This document shows, in pieces, positions 52,769-62,131 of a DNA stretch of 64,000 bases. Position numbers and translations under genes: made by a program. How positions within the stretch are numbered: position 1 is the first letter of the stretch; every line of letters starts with the position of its first letter. The notes under the pieces are model-generated. The model worked only from the letters and a program-made list of their open reading frames with translations. It had not been told where the DNA came from and made no database searches. Origin of the DNA: CALXVA01 sp944392465 (GTDB lineage: Bacteria; Bacillota; Clostridia; TANB77; CAG-508); contig OZ006978.1 of assembly GCA_963931155.1 (NCBI GenBank), forward strand, positions 1,550,001-1,614,000, given 5' to 3'.

Positions 52769-53764
52769 TTGGGAAATATTAAGTATGTTTTAAAAAGAAT
52801 AAAATCTATGGATAAGAAAGCAATGTTTGAAAAAATAAAATTAATACATAAAAAAACAGGTAAATCTAGAATATATTTGTTATTTGATATGCAAAGATGT
52901 GCATTAAAATATGGTGCAGGTTATATGGACTATGATTTGTTTGAAATGTACAATTTAAATGCTAAACAACGTGATACATATATAACTAGAGGAAGGAATA
53001 ATGCACTAGTAAGTAAATATAACGATAAAGCATATTTTCATATATTTGAAAACAAAAATGAGTTTAATGAAGTATTCAAAGACTATATTAAAAGAGATTG
53101 GGTAAGTGTAAAAGATTCTCCAAAAGAGAGTGTAATAGCCTTTATGGAAAAACATAACACATTTATGGCAAAACCAATTGATGGTGGTTGCGGACATGGA
53201 ATAGAAAAAATTAATACTAATGATTATAAATCTCTTGACGAAGTTTATAATAAATTAGTAGAAGGAAATAACAACTATGAACTAGAAGAGATAATAAAAC
53301 AACATCCGGCAGTAAGTAAAATATATCCTGATGCAATAAATACTGTTAGGGTTGTTACAATACTAAAAAATGGAGTGCCACATGTGATTTGTGCATACTT
53401 TAGAATAGGAAATGGAAAATTTGTAGACAATTTTAATAGTGGGGGTATGGTTGCTCCTGTAAATGAATTAACAGGAGAAGTTATGGATAAAGCAATAGAT
53501 AAAAATAAAAAGTTATATGAAACACATCCTAAAACAGGAACTAAAATAAAAGGTTTCAAATTTCCAGATTGGGACAAAGCAATAGAAATGTGTAAGAATG
53601 CTGCAAAAGTAGTACCGCAAATGGGGTATATAGGATGGGATGTATGTTTTACACCAGACGGACCAGTTTTTGTAGAAGGAAATGAGTTTCCAGGACATGA
53701 TATTTATCAACTTCCTGAGCATACACCTAACAAAATAGGGATGATGCCTAAATTTAATATATAA
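52769..53764 (+). CDS. Sugar-transfer associated ATP-grasp protein
   Basis: A 331-aa ATP-grasp enzyme. The VIAFMEKHNTFMAKPIDGGC segment binds ATP, YPDAINTVRVVTILKNG and GYIGWDVCFTPDGPVFVEGN give the metal-binding and catalytic end. It matches the sugar-transfer associated ATP-grasp family in capsule and surface polymer loci. The start TTG 52769 is chosen; the TTG at 52754 is within the ribosome binding site (TTGGAGGAT). The next gene is a flippase, so the pair may modify or export a surface glycan. Confidence 0.82.
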   Translation: MGNIKYVLKRIKSMDKKAMFEKIKLIHKKTGKSRIYLLFDMQRCALKYGAGYMDYDLFEMYNLNAKQRDTYITRGRNNALVSKYNDKAYFHIFENKNEFNEVFKDYIKRDWVSVKDSPKESVIAFMEKHNTFMAKPIDGGCGHGIEKINTNDYKSLDEVYNKLVEGNNNYELEEIIKQHPAVSKIYPDAINTVRVVTILKNGVPHVICAYFRIGNGKFVDNFNSGGMVAPVNELTGEVMDKAIDKNKKLYETHPKTGTKIKGFKFPDWDKAIEMCKNAAKVVPQMGYIGWDVCFTPDGPVFVEGNEFPGHDIYQLPEHTPNKIGMMPKFNI

Positions 53765-53817
53765 AATGAATAAGAGAGTAACGAAATAAATTATAAAAAA
53801 ATAGGAGAAGATTAACT

Positions 53818-55476
53818 TTGAAAGGAAAAAAAATAAAAAAAACAGCTAACTCTTTTATGAAAAATGTTGTAATTCTTATATGCTCACAGCTACTTATAAA
53901 AATTTTGGGGTTTGTATATAAGCTGATTATTACAAATATAGAAGGGTTTGGAGATACTGGTCTTGGATATTATTCGGCTGGGTATCAAATATATGCTCTT
54001 TTATTAACACTTTCTTCAATAGGAATACCAAGTGTAATATCAAAATTAGTATCTGAAAGAATTGCAATAGGAGATACCAAAGGAGCTCAAAGAATATTTA
54101 AAATAGCATTTAAATTTTTTACAACTATAGGCTTAATACTATCAATAGGATTATTTTTAGGAGCAGATTTTATAGCAACAAATATTTTAAATGTACCAGA
54201 TGTAGCATATGTAATGAAAGTATTATCACCTGCAATACTCTTTGTTGCAATGTCAGCTGTATTTAGAGGATATTTTACGGGACAGCAAGATATGAAACCA
54301 ACAAGTGTATCTCAAACGCTTGAGCAGTTTTTAAATTGTGTTTTAACTATAACATTTGTATATGCATGTATAGGAAAAGAAACATATATAATGGCAGCAG
54401 CAGGAAATCTTTCTACAACACTAGCAATTGTAATTACATTTATGTACTTAATTATGTATTATAAAGGAAACAAGATAGATACAAGGGAATCAATAGAATC
54501 GCCAGAAAAGAAGAAATCAGATAAGCAATTATTAAAAACTATACTTGGAATATCAATTCCTATAACAATAAGTTCAGTAATATCAGTAATAAGTGGAGTT
54601 ATAGATACAGCAACAGTAAGTAATTGTATACAAATTTCACTTCAAAATGCTAATATGACAAAAGAAGCATTAGAACAAGCAGCAATGAGTGCAACAGGAA
54701 TATTATCTAAAGTAGATACTTTAGTAAGTTTTCCTTTAGCAATTAATTTAGCATTTTCAACGGCACTTACACCAGCAATATCAGAAGCACTTGCTAAAAA
54801 AGATAGAGTAACAGCATCAAGAAGATTATCGTTTTCATTTTTTGCATCATTAATTATAATATTGCCATGTGCAATAGGATTTATTACCTTGGCACAACCA
54901 ATATTACAAATGATATATCCAACAGCTTCAGAAGGGGCTGGAGTAATGATGATAGCATCAATTTCTATGATATTAACAGCACTTTCTCAAACAATGGTAG
55001 GAGCACTTTATGGTGTTAATAAATCAAAAGTACCGGCAATAGCGGCAGGACTTGGAGCAATTACTAAATTTATATTAAACATGATATTAATAAGTAATCC
55101 AAAGATAGGAATATATGGAGCATCTATAAGTTCTTTTATATACCAAGTTATAGTATTTGTAATTTGCTACAGAGTTTTAAATGCAAATGTTAATATGAAT
55201 ATAAAATTAAAAACACATATAATAAAGCCAGTAATATCTGTACTAGGAATGGGAATAATTGTATTAATAGGATACAATATTTTAAGTACTTTCTTCGGAA
55301 ATACAGTAAGTACACTAATATCAATAATATTAGGAGCAATATCATATTGTTTATTTATATTATTAACAAAAGCATTAACAAAAGAAGATATAATGATGAT
55401 TCCATATGGTACAAAAATATATAAAGTTCTTTTAAAATTAAAAATTTATAAAGAAGAAAAAGAACCATTACAATAA
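53818..55476 (+). CDS. Oligosaccharide flippase (MOP family, SpoVB-like)
   Basis: A 552-aa protein with about 14 membrane segments. KILGFVYKLIITNIEGFGDT and the SAVFRGYFTGQQDMKPTSVS loop match SpoVB/polysaccharide biosynthesis flippases (MurJ-like). Starts at TTG 53818 after AGGAG. Carries lipid-linked sugar precursors across the membrane. It could be SpoVB itself in this spore-former, but paralogues are hard to tell apart. Confidence 0.88.
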   Translation: MKGKKIKKTANSFMKNVVILICSQLLIKILGFVYKLIITNIEGFGDTGLGYYSAGYQIYALLLTLSSIGIPSVISKLVSERIAIGDTKGAQRIFKIAFKFFTTIGLILSIGLFLGADFIATNILNVPDVAYVMKVLSPAILFVAMSAVFRGYFTGQQDMKPTSVSQTLEQFLNCVLTITFVYACIGKETYIMAAAGNLSTTLAIVITFMYLIMYYKGNKIDTRESIESPEKKKSDKQLLKTILGISIPITISSVISVISGVIDTATVSNCIQISLQNANMTKEALEQAAMSATGILSKVDTLVSFPLAINLAFSTALTPAISEALAKKDRVTASRRLSFSFFASLIIILPCAIGFITLAQPILQMIYPTASEGAGVMMIASISMILTALSQTMVGALYGVNKSKVPAIAAGLGAITKFILNMILISNPKIGIYGASISSFIYQVIVFVICYRVLNANVNMNIKLKTHIIKPVISVLGMGIIVLIGYNILSTFFGNTVSTLISIILGAISYCLFILLTKALTKEDIMMIPYGTKIYKVLLKLKIYKEEKEPLQ

Positions 55477-55559
55477 TAATTTTTGTATATTTTACAATGG
55501 GGGCGGACTTATTTTGCAAAGAAAGACCGTTCCTTAATTGCATAAAAGGAAGGAATAAA

Positions 55560-55844
55560 ATGAACGAATTTTTAAAATACTGTATTATTTATTTAATAGT
55601 AATAAACATAATAGCATTTTTGGCAATGTATATAGATAAAAGAAAAGCAAAATATGGAAAATGGAGGATACCAGAACAAACATTATTTGTGCTAGCACTA
55701 ATTGGTGGAAGCATTGGAGCAATAGCAGGGATGTACACATTTAGGCATAAAACAAAGAAACTAAGATTTTCGGTAGGATTTCCAGTAATTCTTATTTTAC
55801 AAATAATATTGGTTTTTATGATATACAATGACTTCATAAAATAA
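55560..55844 (+). CDS. DUF1294 family membrane protein
   Basis: A 94-aa protein: helix, MYIDKRKAKYGKWRIPEQTL, then ALIGGSIGAIAGMYTFRHKT and a last membrane segment, the DUF1294 pattern. Function unknown. AAGGAAGG precedes ATG 55560; the longer frame from 55497 would skip this site. A GGGACAGG repeat begins at its stop codon. Confidence 0.87.
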   Translation: MNEFLKYCIIYLIVINIIAFLAMYIDKRKAKYGKWRIPEQTLFVLALIGGSIGAIAGMYTFRHKTKKLRFSVGFPVILILQIILVFMIYNDFIK

Positions 55845-55905
55845 TGTCAGTTTTGGGGACAGGCTCTTTTCTGCCACGTTTGTCATCTTTAGGGACAGGC
55901 TTACT
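55845..55905. repeat. GGGACAGG-type repeat after the DUF1294 gene
   Basis: TGTCAGTTTTGGGGACAGG, CTCTTTTCTGCCACG, TTTGTCATCTTTAGGGACAGG. First of a set in the 589-nt gap before ppdK. Confidence 0.8.
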
Positions 55906-56006
55906 GCCCAAAAAATAATAATTGTCTAAAAAATAATACTATATAATTTTTAGAAAAATAAATTAACATGCACTTGTGAAAGTGATTTTTGTTAGAAGTC
56001 GTTTTA

Positions 56007-56055
56007 AAATTTTACTAGGAATTTCTCACGACAAGTGAGTGCTCTAGTAAAATTT
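56007..56055. repeat. Nested inverted repeat
   Basis: AAATTTTACTAG (56007-56018) pairs with CTAGTAAAATTT (56044-56055), and inside it CTCAC (56025-56029) pairs with GTGAG (56035-56039). It lies in the middle between two opposed sets of GGGACAGG repeats. No T-tract marks it clearly as a terminator. Confidence 0.6.
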
Positions 56056-56159
56056 CAAATACAAATTCTTCTAAAATTAGCTTGAACTAAATGTTAATTA
56101 AATTTTGACAAAATTATATAGTATTTTTTATTTAAATAATCTGTGCCAAAAAAGCTTGT

Positions 56160-56280
56160 CCCCAAAACTGACAAACATGGCAGAAAAGAGCCTGTCCCCA
56201 AAACTGACAAACATGGCAGAAAAGAGCCTGTCCCCAAAACTGACAAACTTGGCGGAGTAGAGCCTGTCTCCAATGGTGCA
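56160..56280. repeat. Tandem triple GGGACAGG-type repeat
   Basis: Three near-identical ~46-bp units, each CCTGTCCCCAAAACTGACAA followed by ACATGGCAGAAAAGAG (third: ACTTGGCGGAGTAGAG). Reverse orientation relative to the copy at 55845. The spacing is uniform because the units are contiguous, with no unique spacers, so this is not a CRISPR array. Confidence 0.82.
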
Positions 56281-56433
56281 AATGATTTACATAACAACCA
56301 TGTCCCTTTTTGTAAAAAATTGAAAAAAATTTGTTTACTTTTTAAATTTTTATATATATAATAAATGTATTAATATTGATTTATGTATAAAATAATATTA
56401 ATTGCAAAAGATATAAATATGGGAGGAACAATT

Positions 56434-59055
56434 ATGGATAAAAAGTATGTATATCTATTTAAAGAGGGAAATGCATCAATGCGTGAATTACTTGGAGGTA
56501 AAGGTGCAAACTTAGCTGAGATGACTAATTTAGGACTTCCTATTCCACAAGGTTTTACAATTACTACAGAGGCTTGTATAGAGTACTATGATAATGGTGA
56601 ACATGTTTCAGATCAGGTTAAACAACAGATTTTTTCTAGTTTGAGAGAGTTAGAAAATATGACTAATAAACAATTCGGAAATCCTGATAATCCACTTTTG
56701 GTTTCAGTTCGCTCTGGTGCGAGAGCTTCAATGCCAGGAATGATGGATACAATTTTAAATCTTGGTTTGAACAAAGAAGTTGTAGAAGCTATGGCTAAAA
56801 AGAATGAAAGATTCGCATATGATAGTTATAGAAGATTTATTCAAATGTTTAGTGATGTTGTTATGGAAATACCAAAATCATTATTTGAGAATGCTATAGA
56901 TGAAATGAAACAAAAAAGAGGAGTTGAATTAGATACAGAATTAAATGCAGATGATTTAAAAGAATTGGTAGAGATATTTAAAAGAATATATTTAAAAGAG
57001 CATGGCTCTGAATTTCCTACTAATCCAGAAGAGCAATTAATAGAAGCTGTAACCGCTGTTTTTAAATCTTGGAACAATCCGAGGGCTATAACCTATAGAA
57101 GATTGAACGATATACCAAGTAGTTGGGGAACGGCTGTTAATGTTCAAGAGATGGTTTTTGGAAATATGGGAGAAGATTGCGGTACAGGTGTTGCTTTTTC
57201 TCGTAATCCAGCAACTGGAGAGAACAAAATATTTGGTGAATATTTAATGAATGCACAAGGTGAAGATGTTGTTGCTGGTATTCGTACACCTAAATCAATA
57301 GAAACATTAAAGGATATAGATTTAGAGGCATATCAGGATTTTATAGTGTATGCAAATAAGCTTGAAAAGCATTATAAAGACATGCAGGATATGGAATTTA
57401 CTATTGAGAATGGTAAACTATATTTTTTACAAACAAGAAATGGTAAAAGAACTGCTACAGCTGCACTTCAAATAGCAGTTGACTTAGTTAATGAAGGAAT
57501 GATAACTGAAAAAGAAGCTGTATTAAGAGTTGAACCTAACCAATTAGATCAATTATTACATCCTAATTTTGATGGGGAAAAATTAAAACAAGCAAAACCA
57601 ATTGCAAAAGGACTTGCTGCATCTCCAGGTGCTGCTACTGGTAAAGTTGTATTTACAGCTGAAGATGCCTTGACAAAACATGAAGCTGGAGAAAAAGATC
57701 TAATTCTAGTAAGACTTGAAACATCTCCAGAAGATATAGATGGAATGCATGTATGCCATGGAATACTTACTGTTAGAGGAGGTATGACATCACATGCTGC
57801 CGTTGTTGCTCGTGGAATGGGTACATGCTGTGTATCTGGATGTTCAGAGATATCTGTAAATGAAGAAGCTAGAACATTTACGGTAAATGGAAGTACTTAT
57901 CACGAGGGAGATTGGATATCTTTAGATGGAACTACGGGAAATGTTTATGGAGAAAAAATTGAGACTGTAACTGCTACAGTTTCAGGTAATTTCGCTAAAT
58001 TTATGGAATGGGCTGATAGATACAGACAAATGGAAGTTAGAACAAATGCAGATACACCAAAGGATGCTAAACAAGCATATGAGTTTGGAGCTCAAGGTAT
58101 TGGTTTATGTAGAACAGAGCATATGTTTTTTGCTCCAGAAAGAATATCTGCAATAAGAGAAATGATAGTATCGAAAACAAAAGAACAGAGAGAAAGAGCA
58201 TTAGATAAAATACTTCCAATGCAAAGAGAGGATTTTGAAGGTTTATTTAGAGAAATGAAAGGTCTTCCAGTAACAATTAGATTGTTAGACCCACCTCTAC
58301 ATGAGTTTCTGCCACATACTGATGAGGAAATAGCAGAACTTGCAAAAGATATGAATATGGCTTTTGAAGAATTAAAAGATGTGGTTACATCATTACATGA
58401 ATTTAACCCAATGATGGGACATAGAGGTTGTAGATTAGATATAACATATCCAGAAATTGGTGTAATGCAAACTAAAGCTATTATTGGAGCAGCAATAAAT
58501 GTAAAAAAAGAAGGTATAGATGTAAAACCTGAAATAATGATACCACTTGTTGGAGACTATAAAGAGCTTGTATATGTTAAAAATATTATTACAAAAACAG
58601 CAGATGAAATGTTAGAGCAAGAAAACATGGATATAAAATATATGGTTGGAACCATGATAGAAATACCTAGAGCAACATTAATTGCAGATAAAATAGCAAA
58701 AGAAGCTGAATTTTTCTCATTTGGTACAAATGATTTAACACAAATGACATTTGGTTTTAGTCGAGATGATGCTGGAAAATTCTTGGATGAATATTATTCT
58801 AAAAATATTTACGACTTTGATCCATTTGCTAGAATAGATGAAGAAGGTGTAGGACAGCTTGTTGAACATGCTGTAAAATTGGGAAAACAAACGAGACCAG
58901 ATATAGAGCTTGGAATTTGTGGAGAGCATGGAGGAAACCCTCCAACAGTTGAATATTGCCATAAAATAGGATTAACATATGTATCATGTTCACCATTTAG
59001 AGTACCAATTGCACGTCTTGCAGCAGCACAAGCAGCAATAAAATATCCAAGATAA
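56434..59055 (+). CDS. ppdK: Pyruvate, phosphate dikinase
   Basis: An 873-aa enzyme interconverting pyruvate and phosphoenolpyruvate with ATP and phosphate. N-terminal ATP-grasp (LLGGKGANLAEMTNLGLPIP, SVRSGARASMPGMMDTILNL), the phosphohistidine domain GGMTSHAAVVARGMGTCCVS (His ~455) and the C-terminal PEP-binding barrel (GLCRTEHMFF, GTNDLTQMTFG, GICGEHGGNPP). The start 56434 has GGGAGGA; the 56383 ATG would add 17 residues without a ribosome binding site. Confidence 0.96.
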   Translation: MDKKYVYLFKEGNASMRELLGGKGANLAEMTNLGLPIPQGFTITTEACIEYYDNGEHVSDQVKQQIFSSLRELENMTNKQFGNPDNPLLVSVRSGARASMPGMMDTILNLGLNKEVVEAMAKKNERFAYDSYRRFIQMFSDVVMEIPKSLFENAIDEMKQKRGVELDTELNADDLKELVEIFKRIYLKEHGSEFPTNPEEQLIEAVTAVFKSWNNPRAITYRRLNDIPSSWGTAVNVQEMVFGNMGEDCGTGVAFSRNPATGENKIFGEYLMNAQGEDVVAGIRTPKSIETLKDIDLEAYQDFIVYANKLEKHYKDMQDMEFTIENGKLYFLQTRNGKRTATAALQIAVDLVNEGMITEKEAVLRVEPNQLDQLLHPNFDGEKLKQAKPIAKGLAASPGAATGKVVFTAEDALTKHEAGEKDLILVRLETSPEDIDGMHVCHGILTVRGGMTSHAAVVARGMGTCCVSGCSEISVNEEARTFTVNGSTYHEGDWISLDGTTGNVYGEKIETVTATVSGNFAKFMEWADRYRQMEVRTNADTPKDAKQAYEFGAQGIGLCRTEHMFFAPERISAIREMIVSKTKEQRERALDKILPMQREDFEGLFREMKGLPVTIRLLDPPLHEFLPHTDEEIAELAKDMNMAFEELKDVVTSLHEFNPMMGHRGCRLDITYPEIGVMQTKAIIGAAINVKKEGIDVKPEIMIPLVGDYKELVYVKNIITKTADEMLEQENMDIKYMVGTMIEIPRATLIADKIAKEAEFFSFGTNDLTQMTFGFSRDDAGKFLDEYYSKNIYDFDPFARIDEEGVGQLVEHAVKLGKQTRPDIELGICGEHGGNPPTVEYCHKIGLTYVSCSPFRVPIARLAAAQAAIKYPR

Positions 59056-59087
59056 TAAGTTAATATTGAGTTATTATTATTTTAAAT

Positions 59088-59132
59088 AAAAAGGAGTGAT
59101 TTCTGTATTTTACAGGACTCATTCCTTTTTAT
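59088..59132 (+). terminator. Terminator of ppdK
   Basis: AAAAAGGAGTGA (59088-59099) pairs with TCATTCCTTTTT (59119-59130), followed by more T. Confidence 0.78.
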
Positions 59133-59260
59133 TTATGTAATAGGAATTTTGGAGAAATTACACAAAAAAGCTATAGTCGCCATTACCTTTAGGATTTCCT
59201 CCGTATAGTCGGAAAACTAAATCGGCACGAACAAAGGTCGACTTGGTCGTTTTGTTCTTT
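59133..59260. repeat. 135-bp structured intergenic repeat, copy 4
   Basis: Same plan: TTATGTAATAGGAATTTTGG, GCTATAGTCGCCATTACC, GGATTTCCTCCGTATAGTCG, and GAACAAAGGTCGAC/GTCGTTTTGTTC with T-run. The second arm of the first stem is shortened. The remaining 59261-59390 is AT-rich and probably holds the promoter of the next gene. Confidence 0.72.
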
Positions 59261-59405
59261 TTAGTAATTCCTACTTAATAGTCTAAAATATAAATTAACA
59301 AAACCAAAAAGTAAATTGTTCAAAAAATTTTTTAATTCAATTTTCTAAATTTAATAAATAAAAAGTATTAAAACGGAGAAAATAAAAAAAGAAAAGGAGG
59401 TTAAA

Positions 59406-60542
59406 ATGAAAAGTAAAATTAAATTATTAATTATATTTATTTTGTTTTTATTGGTAATGTTTGCAGTACCTAATATAAGTAAAGCAGCGACATTAACAGC
59501 TAATGATGAAGAATCTTTAAATAGTGTTATTGCTAGCGCGAATAGTGGTGACACAATTTCAATTCAAAATAATATAACAGTAACAAAACCCATTGTTATT
59601 CAGAAAGAACTAATAATAGATGGAAATGGATATACAATTTCGGGTTCAACTGAATGGACATCTACATCTGGAAATCAAACAATGTTTACAGCACAATTAG
59701 CTGAAGGAAAACTTACATTAAGAAATATTAACTTAAATAATGGTCCTAAATATGGTGTTCAAGCATATGATGGTGCTACAGTTATATTAGAAGATGTTTC
59801 AATAACTGGATTCAAATATGGTGGAGTGCTTGTAAATGGCGGAAATGTAGAAATAAGAGATTTACATTTAGGATATAATGGAACTGGTGAAAATAATGGA
59901 ATAGAAATAGATAAAGGAGCATCAGCTACTAATAATCCTACTTTAACTATGAATGGAACATTAACATCTGAATCTAATCAAAATGTTGTAAGACCTGCAG
60001 AAAATGGAAATCTAACTGAATTTACAATAAACAATACAGAAAATACAACAAATAAAGTGGTAATTGCAGGTGATAAGGTGGTACTAGTTGATGACAATAA
60101 TAATGTAATTTCAGAATCAGGATTACCAGAAAAAGTTACAGCAAATGCAGATGAAGAAAATGTTATAATTTCATTGGTAGTTGGCGAAGATACAAAAAGG
60201 ATAACTATTAATAAAGATAAACAAGTAACAAGTGATTTATTAGAATCTTATATAGACTTAGATGATGGTTATAAAATAGACGGATATTTTACAGACGAAG
60301 AATATAAAAACGAATTTGATTTTAATACTAAATTAAACTCTGATACAACAATATATGTAAAAATTGCAAAAGTTGAAAGTGAAAACCAAGAAAATATTAT
60401 TTCTGATGTAGAAGAAAATGTAGATAAAAGTGATGAGACACCTAAAACTGGTATAGAAAGTTATTTAGGAGTTGCAGTACTTGCTATAATATTTGCAGTA
60501 ATAATTATTATATTTATGAAGAAAAGAGATAGAATAGACTAA
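59406..60542 (+). CDS. Sortase-anchored surface protein (TPKTG signal)
   Basis: A 378-aa exported protein: signal peptide (1-28, ending SKA|ATL), a right-handed beta-helix of the pectate-lyase type (~30-200, e.g. IIDGNGYTISGSTEW, LTLRNINLNN, VILEDVSITGFKYGG), a Listeria-Bacteroides type repeat (~275-320, GYKIDGYFTDEEYKNEFDFN) and a sorting signal TPKTG, membrane segment and KKRDRID. It is followed by its own class B-like sortase. GGAGG precedes the ATG. Confidence 0.85.
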   Translation: MKSKIKLLIIFILFLLVMFAVPNISKAATLTANDEESLNSVIASANSGDTISIQNNITVTKPIVIQKELIIDGNGYTISGSTEWTSTSGNQTMFTAQLAEGKLTLRNINLNNGPKYGVQAYDGATVILEDVSITGFKYGGVLVNGGNVEIRDLHLGYNGTGENNGIEIDKGASATNNPTLTMNGTLTSESNQNVVRPAENGNLTEFTINNTENTTNKVVIAGDKVVLVDDNNNVISESGLPEKVTANADEENVIISLVVGEDTKRITINKDKQVTSDLLESYIDLDDGYKIDGYFTDEEYKNEFDFNTKLNSDTTIYVKIAKVESENQENIISDVEENVDKSDETPKTGIESYLGVAVLAIIFAVIIIIFMKKRDRID

Positions 60543-60574
60543 TAAAGTCTATTCTTTTAATATAGATAAAGCTT

Positions 60575-61384
60575 ATGAAAAACAATACTAGCGAAAACAG
60601 TGTAATTTCATGTAGAAGTATTATTTATGTATTCCTTTTCATGATAGTTACTTTTGCATTAATATATATTTTGAAAATTTTTTGGATAAAAAAGGAAGCA
60701 AAAGAAGAAAGTAATTTATTAAATGAAACTTTAATTGATAACAGCATAGTTGATGAAAAAAATGAAAAGACTAAAGAAAGCAAAGCAAATGAAAATGAAA
60801 GTAAAAATAGAATAGCAAAAATAAAAAAACTAAAAGAGAAAAACCCTAATATAGTTGGGTGGATTGAAATTAAAGATACGAAGATAAATTATCCTGTTTT
60901 ACAAGGTAGTGATAATAAATACTATATGGAACATAATTATAAGAATAAAAAAACAGAGAAAGGCTCAATTTTTGTAGACTATAGATATGATTTTGATAAA
61001 CCTAGTAGTAATTTATTAATATATGGACATAATTTAATAACTGGGGAAATGTTTAAGGATTTGTTAAAATATTCAGATGAAGGTTTCTATAAAAAACATC
61101 CAATAATCAGATTTACTACTGTAGAAAAAGATTCAAACTACGAAATACTAGCAGTTCTTAAGTCAAGAGTATATTATGAATCTGAAAAAAATGTTTTTAG
61201 ATATTATCAATTTATTGATGCAAAAAATAAAGAAGAATTTAATGAATTTATAAAAAATGCTAAAAGTAATTCTCTTTATGAAACTGGTGTAAATGCAAAG
61301 TACGGCGATAATTTAATAACTTTATCAACTTGTTCCTATCATGTTGAAAATGGAAGATTTGCAGTTATTGGAAGAGAAAAATAA
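60575..61384 (+). CDS. Class B sortase (second)
   Basis: A 269-aa sortase: one membrane segment (~15-35), a Lys/Glu linker (~45-85), IVGWIEIKDTKINYPVLQGS, catalytic His in IYGHNLITGEMF (~145), Cys in LSTCSYH (~250) and Arg in GRFAVIGRE (~260). It lies 32 nt after the TPKTG protein. It is related to but distinct from the sortase at 9306, so each enzyme probably serves its own neighbour. Confidence 0.9.
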   Translation: MKNNTSENSVISCRSIIYVFLFMIVTFALIYILKIFWIKKEAKEESNLLNETLIDNSIVDEKNEKTKESKANENESKNRIAKIKKLKEKNPNIVGWIEIKDTKINYPVLQGSDNKYYMEHNYKNKKTEKGSIFVDYRYDFDKPSSNLLIYGHNLITGEMFKDLLKYSDEGFYKKHPIIRFTTVEKDSNYEILAVLKSRVYYESEKNVFRYYQFIDAKNKEEFNEFIKNAKSNSLYETGVNAKYGDNLITLSTCSYHVENGRFAVIGREK

Positions 61385-61457
61385 GAGATTGTCTTGTGGA
61401 AGTAAAGCATCATTAGTATAATAATTAGTTTTACTTCACCTTGCAACCTCTTATTTA
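61380..61457 (+). terminator. Two-stem terminator region of the sortase unit
   Basis: AATAAGAG (61380-61387) pairs with CTCTTATT near 61449, enclosing a GAAGTAAA/TTTACTTC stem. A T-rich stretch follows. Confidence 0.65.
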
Positions 61458-61496
61458 TGTGTGATAAAATTCAAGAATGAAAGGAATGGTTTTAAA

Positions 61497-62057
61497 ATGA
61501 AAGAGATAATATTAGCTAGTAATAATCAGGGAAAAGTAAACGAGATTCAAGAAATATTAAAGGAATATAAAATTATATCATTGAAAGATATAAATCTAAA
61601 AATTAAAATAGAAGAAGATAAAGATACATTTGAAGGAAATGCACTAAAAAAAGCGACTGAAATTTGCAAATTAACTAATAAAATCTGCATAGCTGATGAT
61701 AGTGGATTATGTATAGATGTTTTAAATGGGTTTCCTGGAGTTAGAACTGCTAGGTTTCTTGGAAAAAATGCTACACAAGAAGAACGAAATTCATTTTTAA
61801 TAGAAAAAATGAAAAATAAAGATAATAGAAGAGCAGAGGTAGTTACATGTATTGCGGTAGCAAAACCAAATGGAGAAAATCATGTATATAAAGGTGTTTT
61901 AGAAGGTTTTATTTCGAAAGAAAAGAGAGGAAACAATGGATTTGGGTTTGACGAAATATTTGAATTAGAAGATGGTAGAACTTTAGCAGAGTTAAGTGAG
62001 AATGAAAAAAATCAAATTAGTAGCAGAAGGAGAGCATTGGAGCAGATTAAAATATAA
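61497..62057 (+). CDS. rdgB: XTP/dITP diphosphatase (RdgB/HAM1)
   Basis: A 186-aa nucleotide-pool cleaning enzyme. ILASNNQGKVNEIQEIL (substrate site), TFEGNALKKA, ADDSGLCIDVLNGFPGVRTA and GNNGFGFDEIF, ending SSRRRALEQ. Start 61497 (AAAGGAATGG upstream) gives the normal family start MKEIILASNN. Confidence 0.96.
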   Translation: MKEIILASNNQGKVNEIQEILKEYKIISLKDINLKIKIEEDKDTFEGNALKKATEICKLTNKICIADDSGLCIDVLNGFPGVRTARFLGKNATQEERNSFLIEKMKNKDNRRAEVVTCIAVAKPNGENHVYKGVLEGFISKEKRGNNGFGFDEIFELEDGRTLAELSENEKNQISSRRRALEQIKI

Positions 62058-62061
62058 CAAA

Positions 62062-62090
62062 TTTACATAATGCCTAAAATATGCTATAAT
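62062..62090 (+). promoter_or_regulatory. Promoter of the radical SAM island gene
   Basis: TTTACA (62062-62067) and TATAAT (62085-62090), spacing 17, then a 41-nt leader with AAGGAGGGA. Confidence 0.75.
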
Positions 62091-62131
62091 ATAAGTTGTA
62101 CCGTAACCTGTTTTAAGGAGGGACATTGACT

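Noticed and set aside
56160..56280. CRISPR-like tandem repeats
   Set aside because: Units are contiguous with no unique spacers and belong to the GGGACAGG family found elsewhere; no cas genes are nearby.
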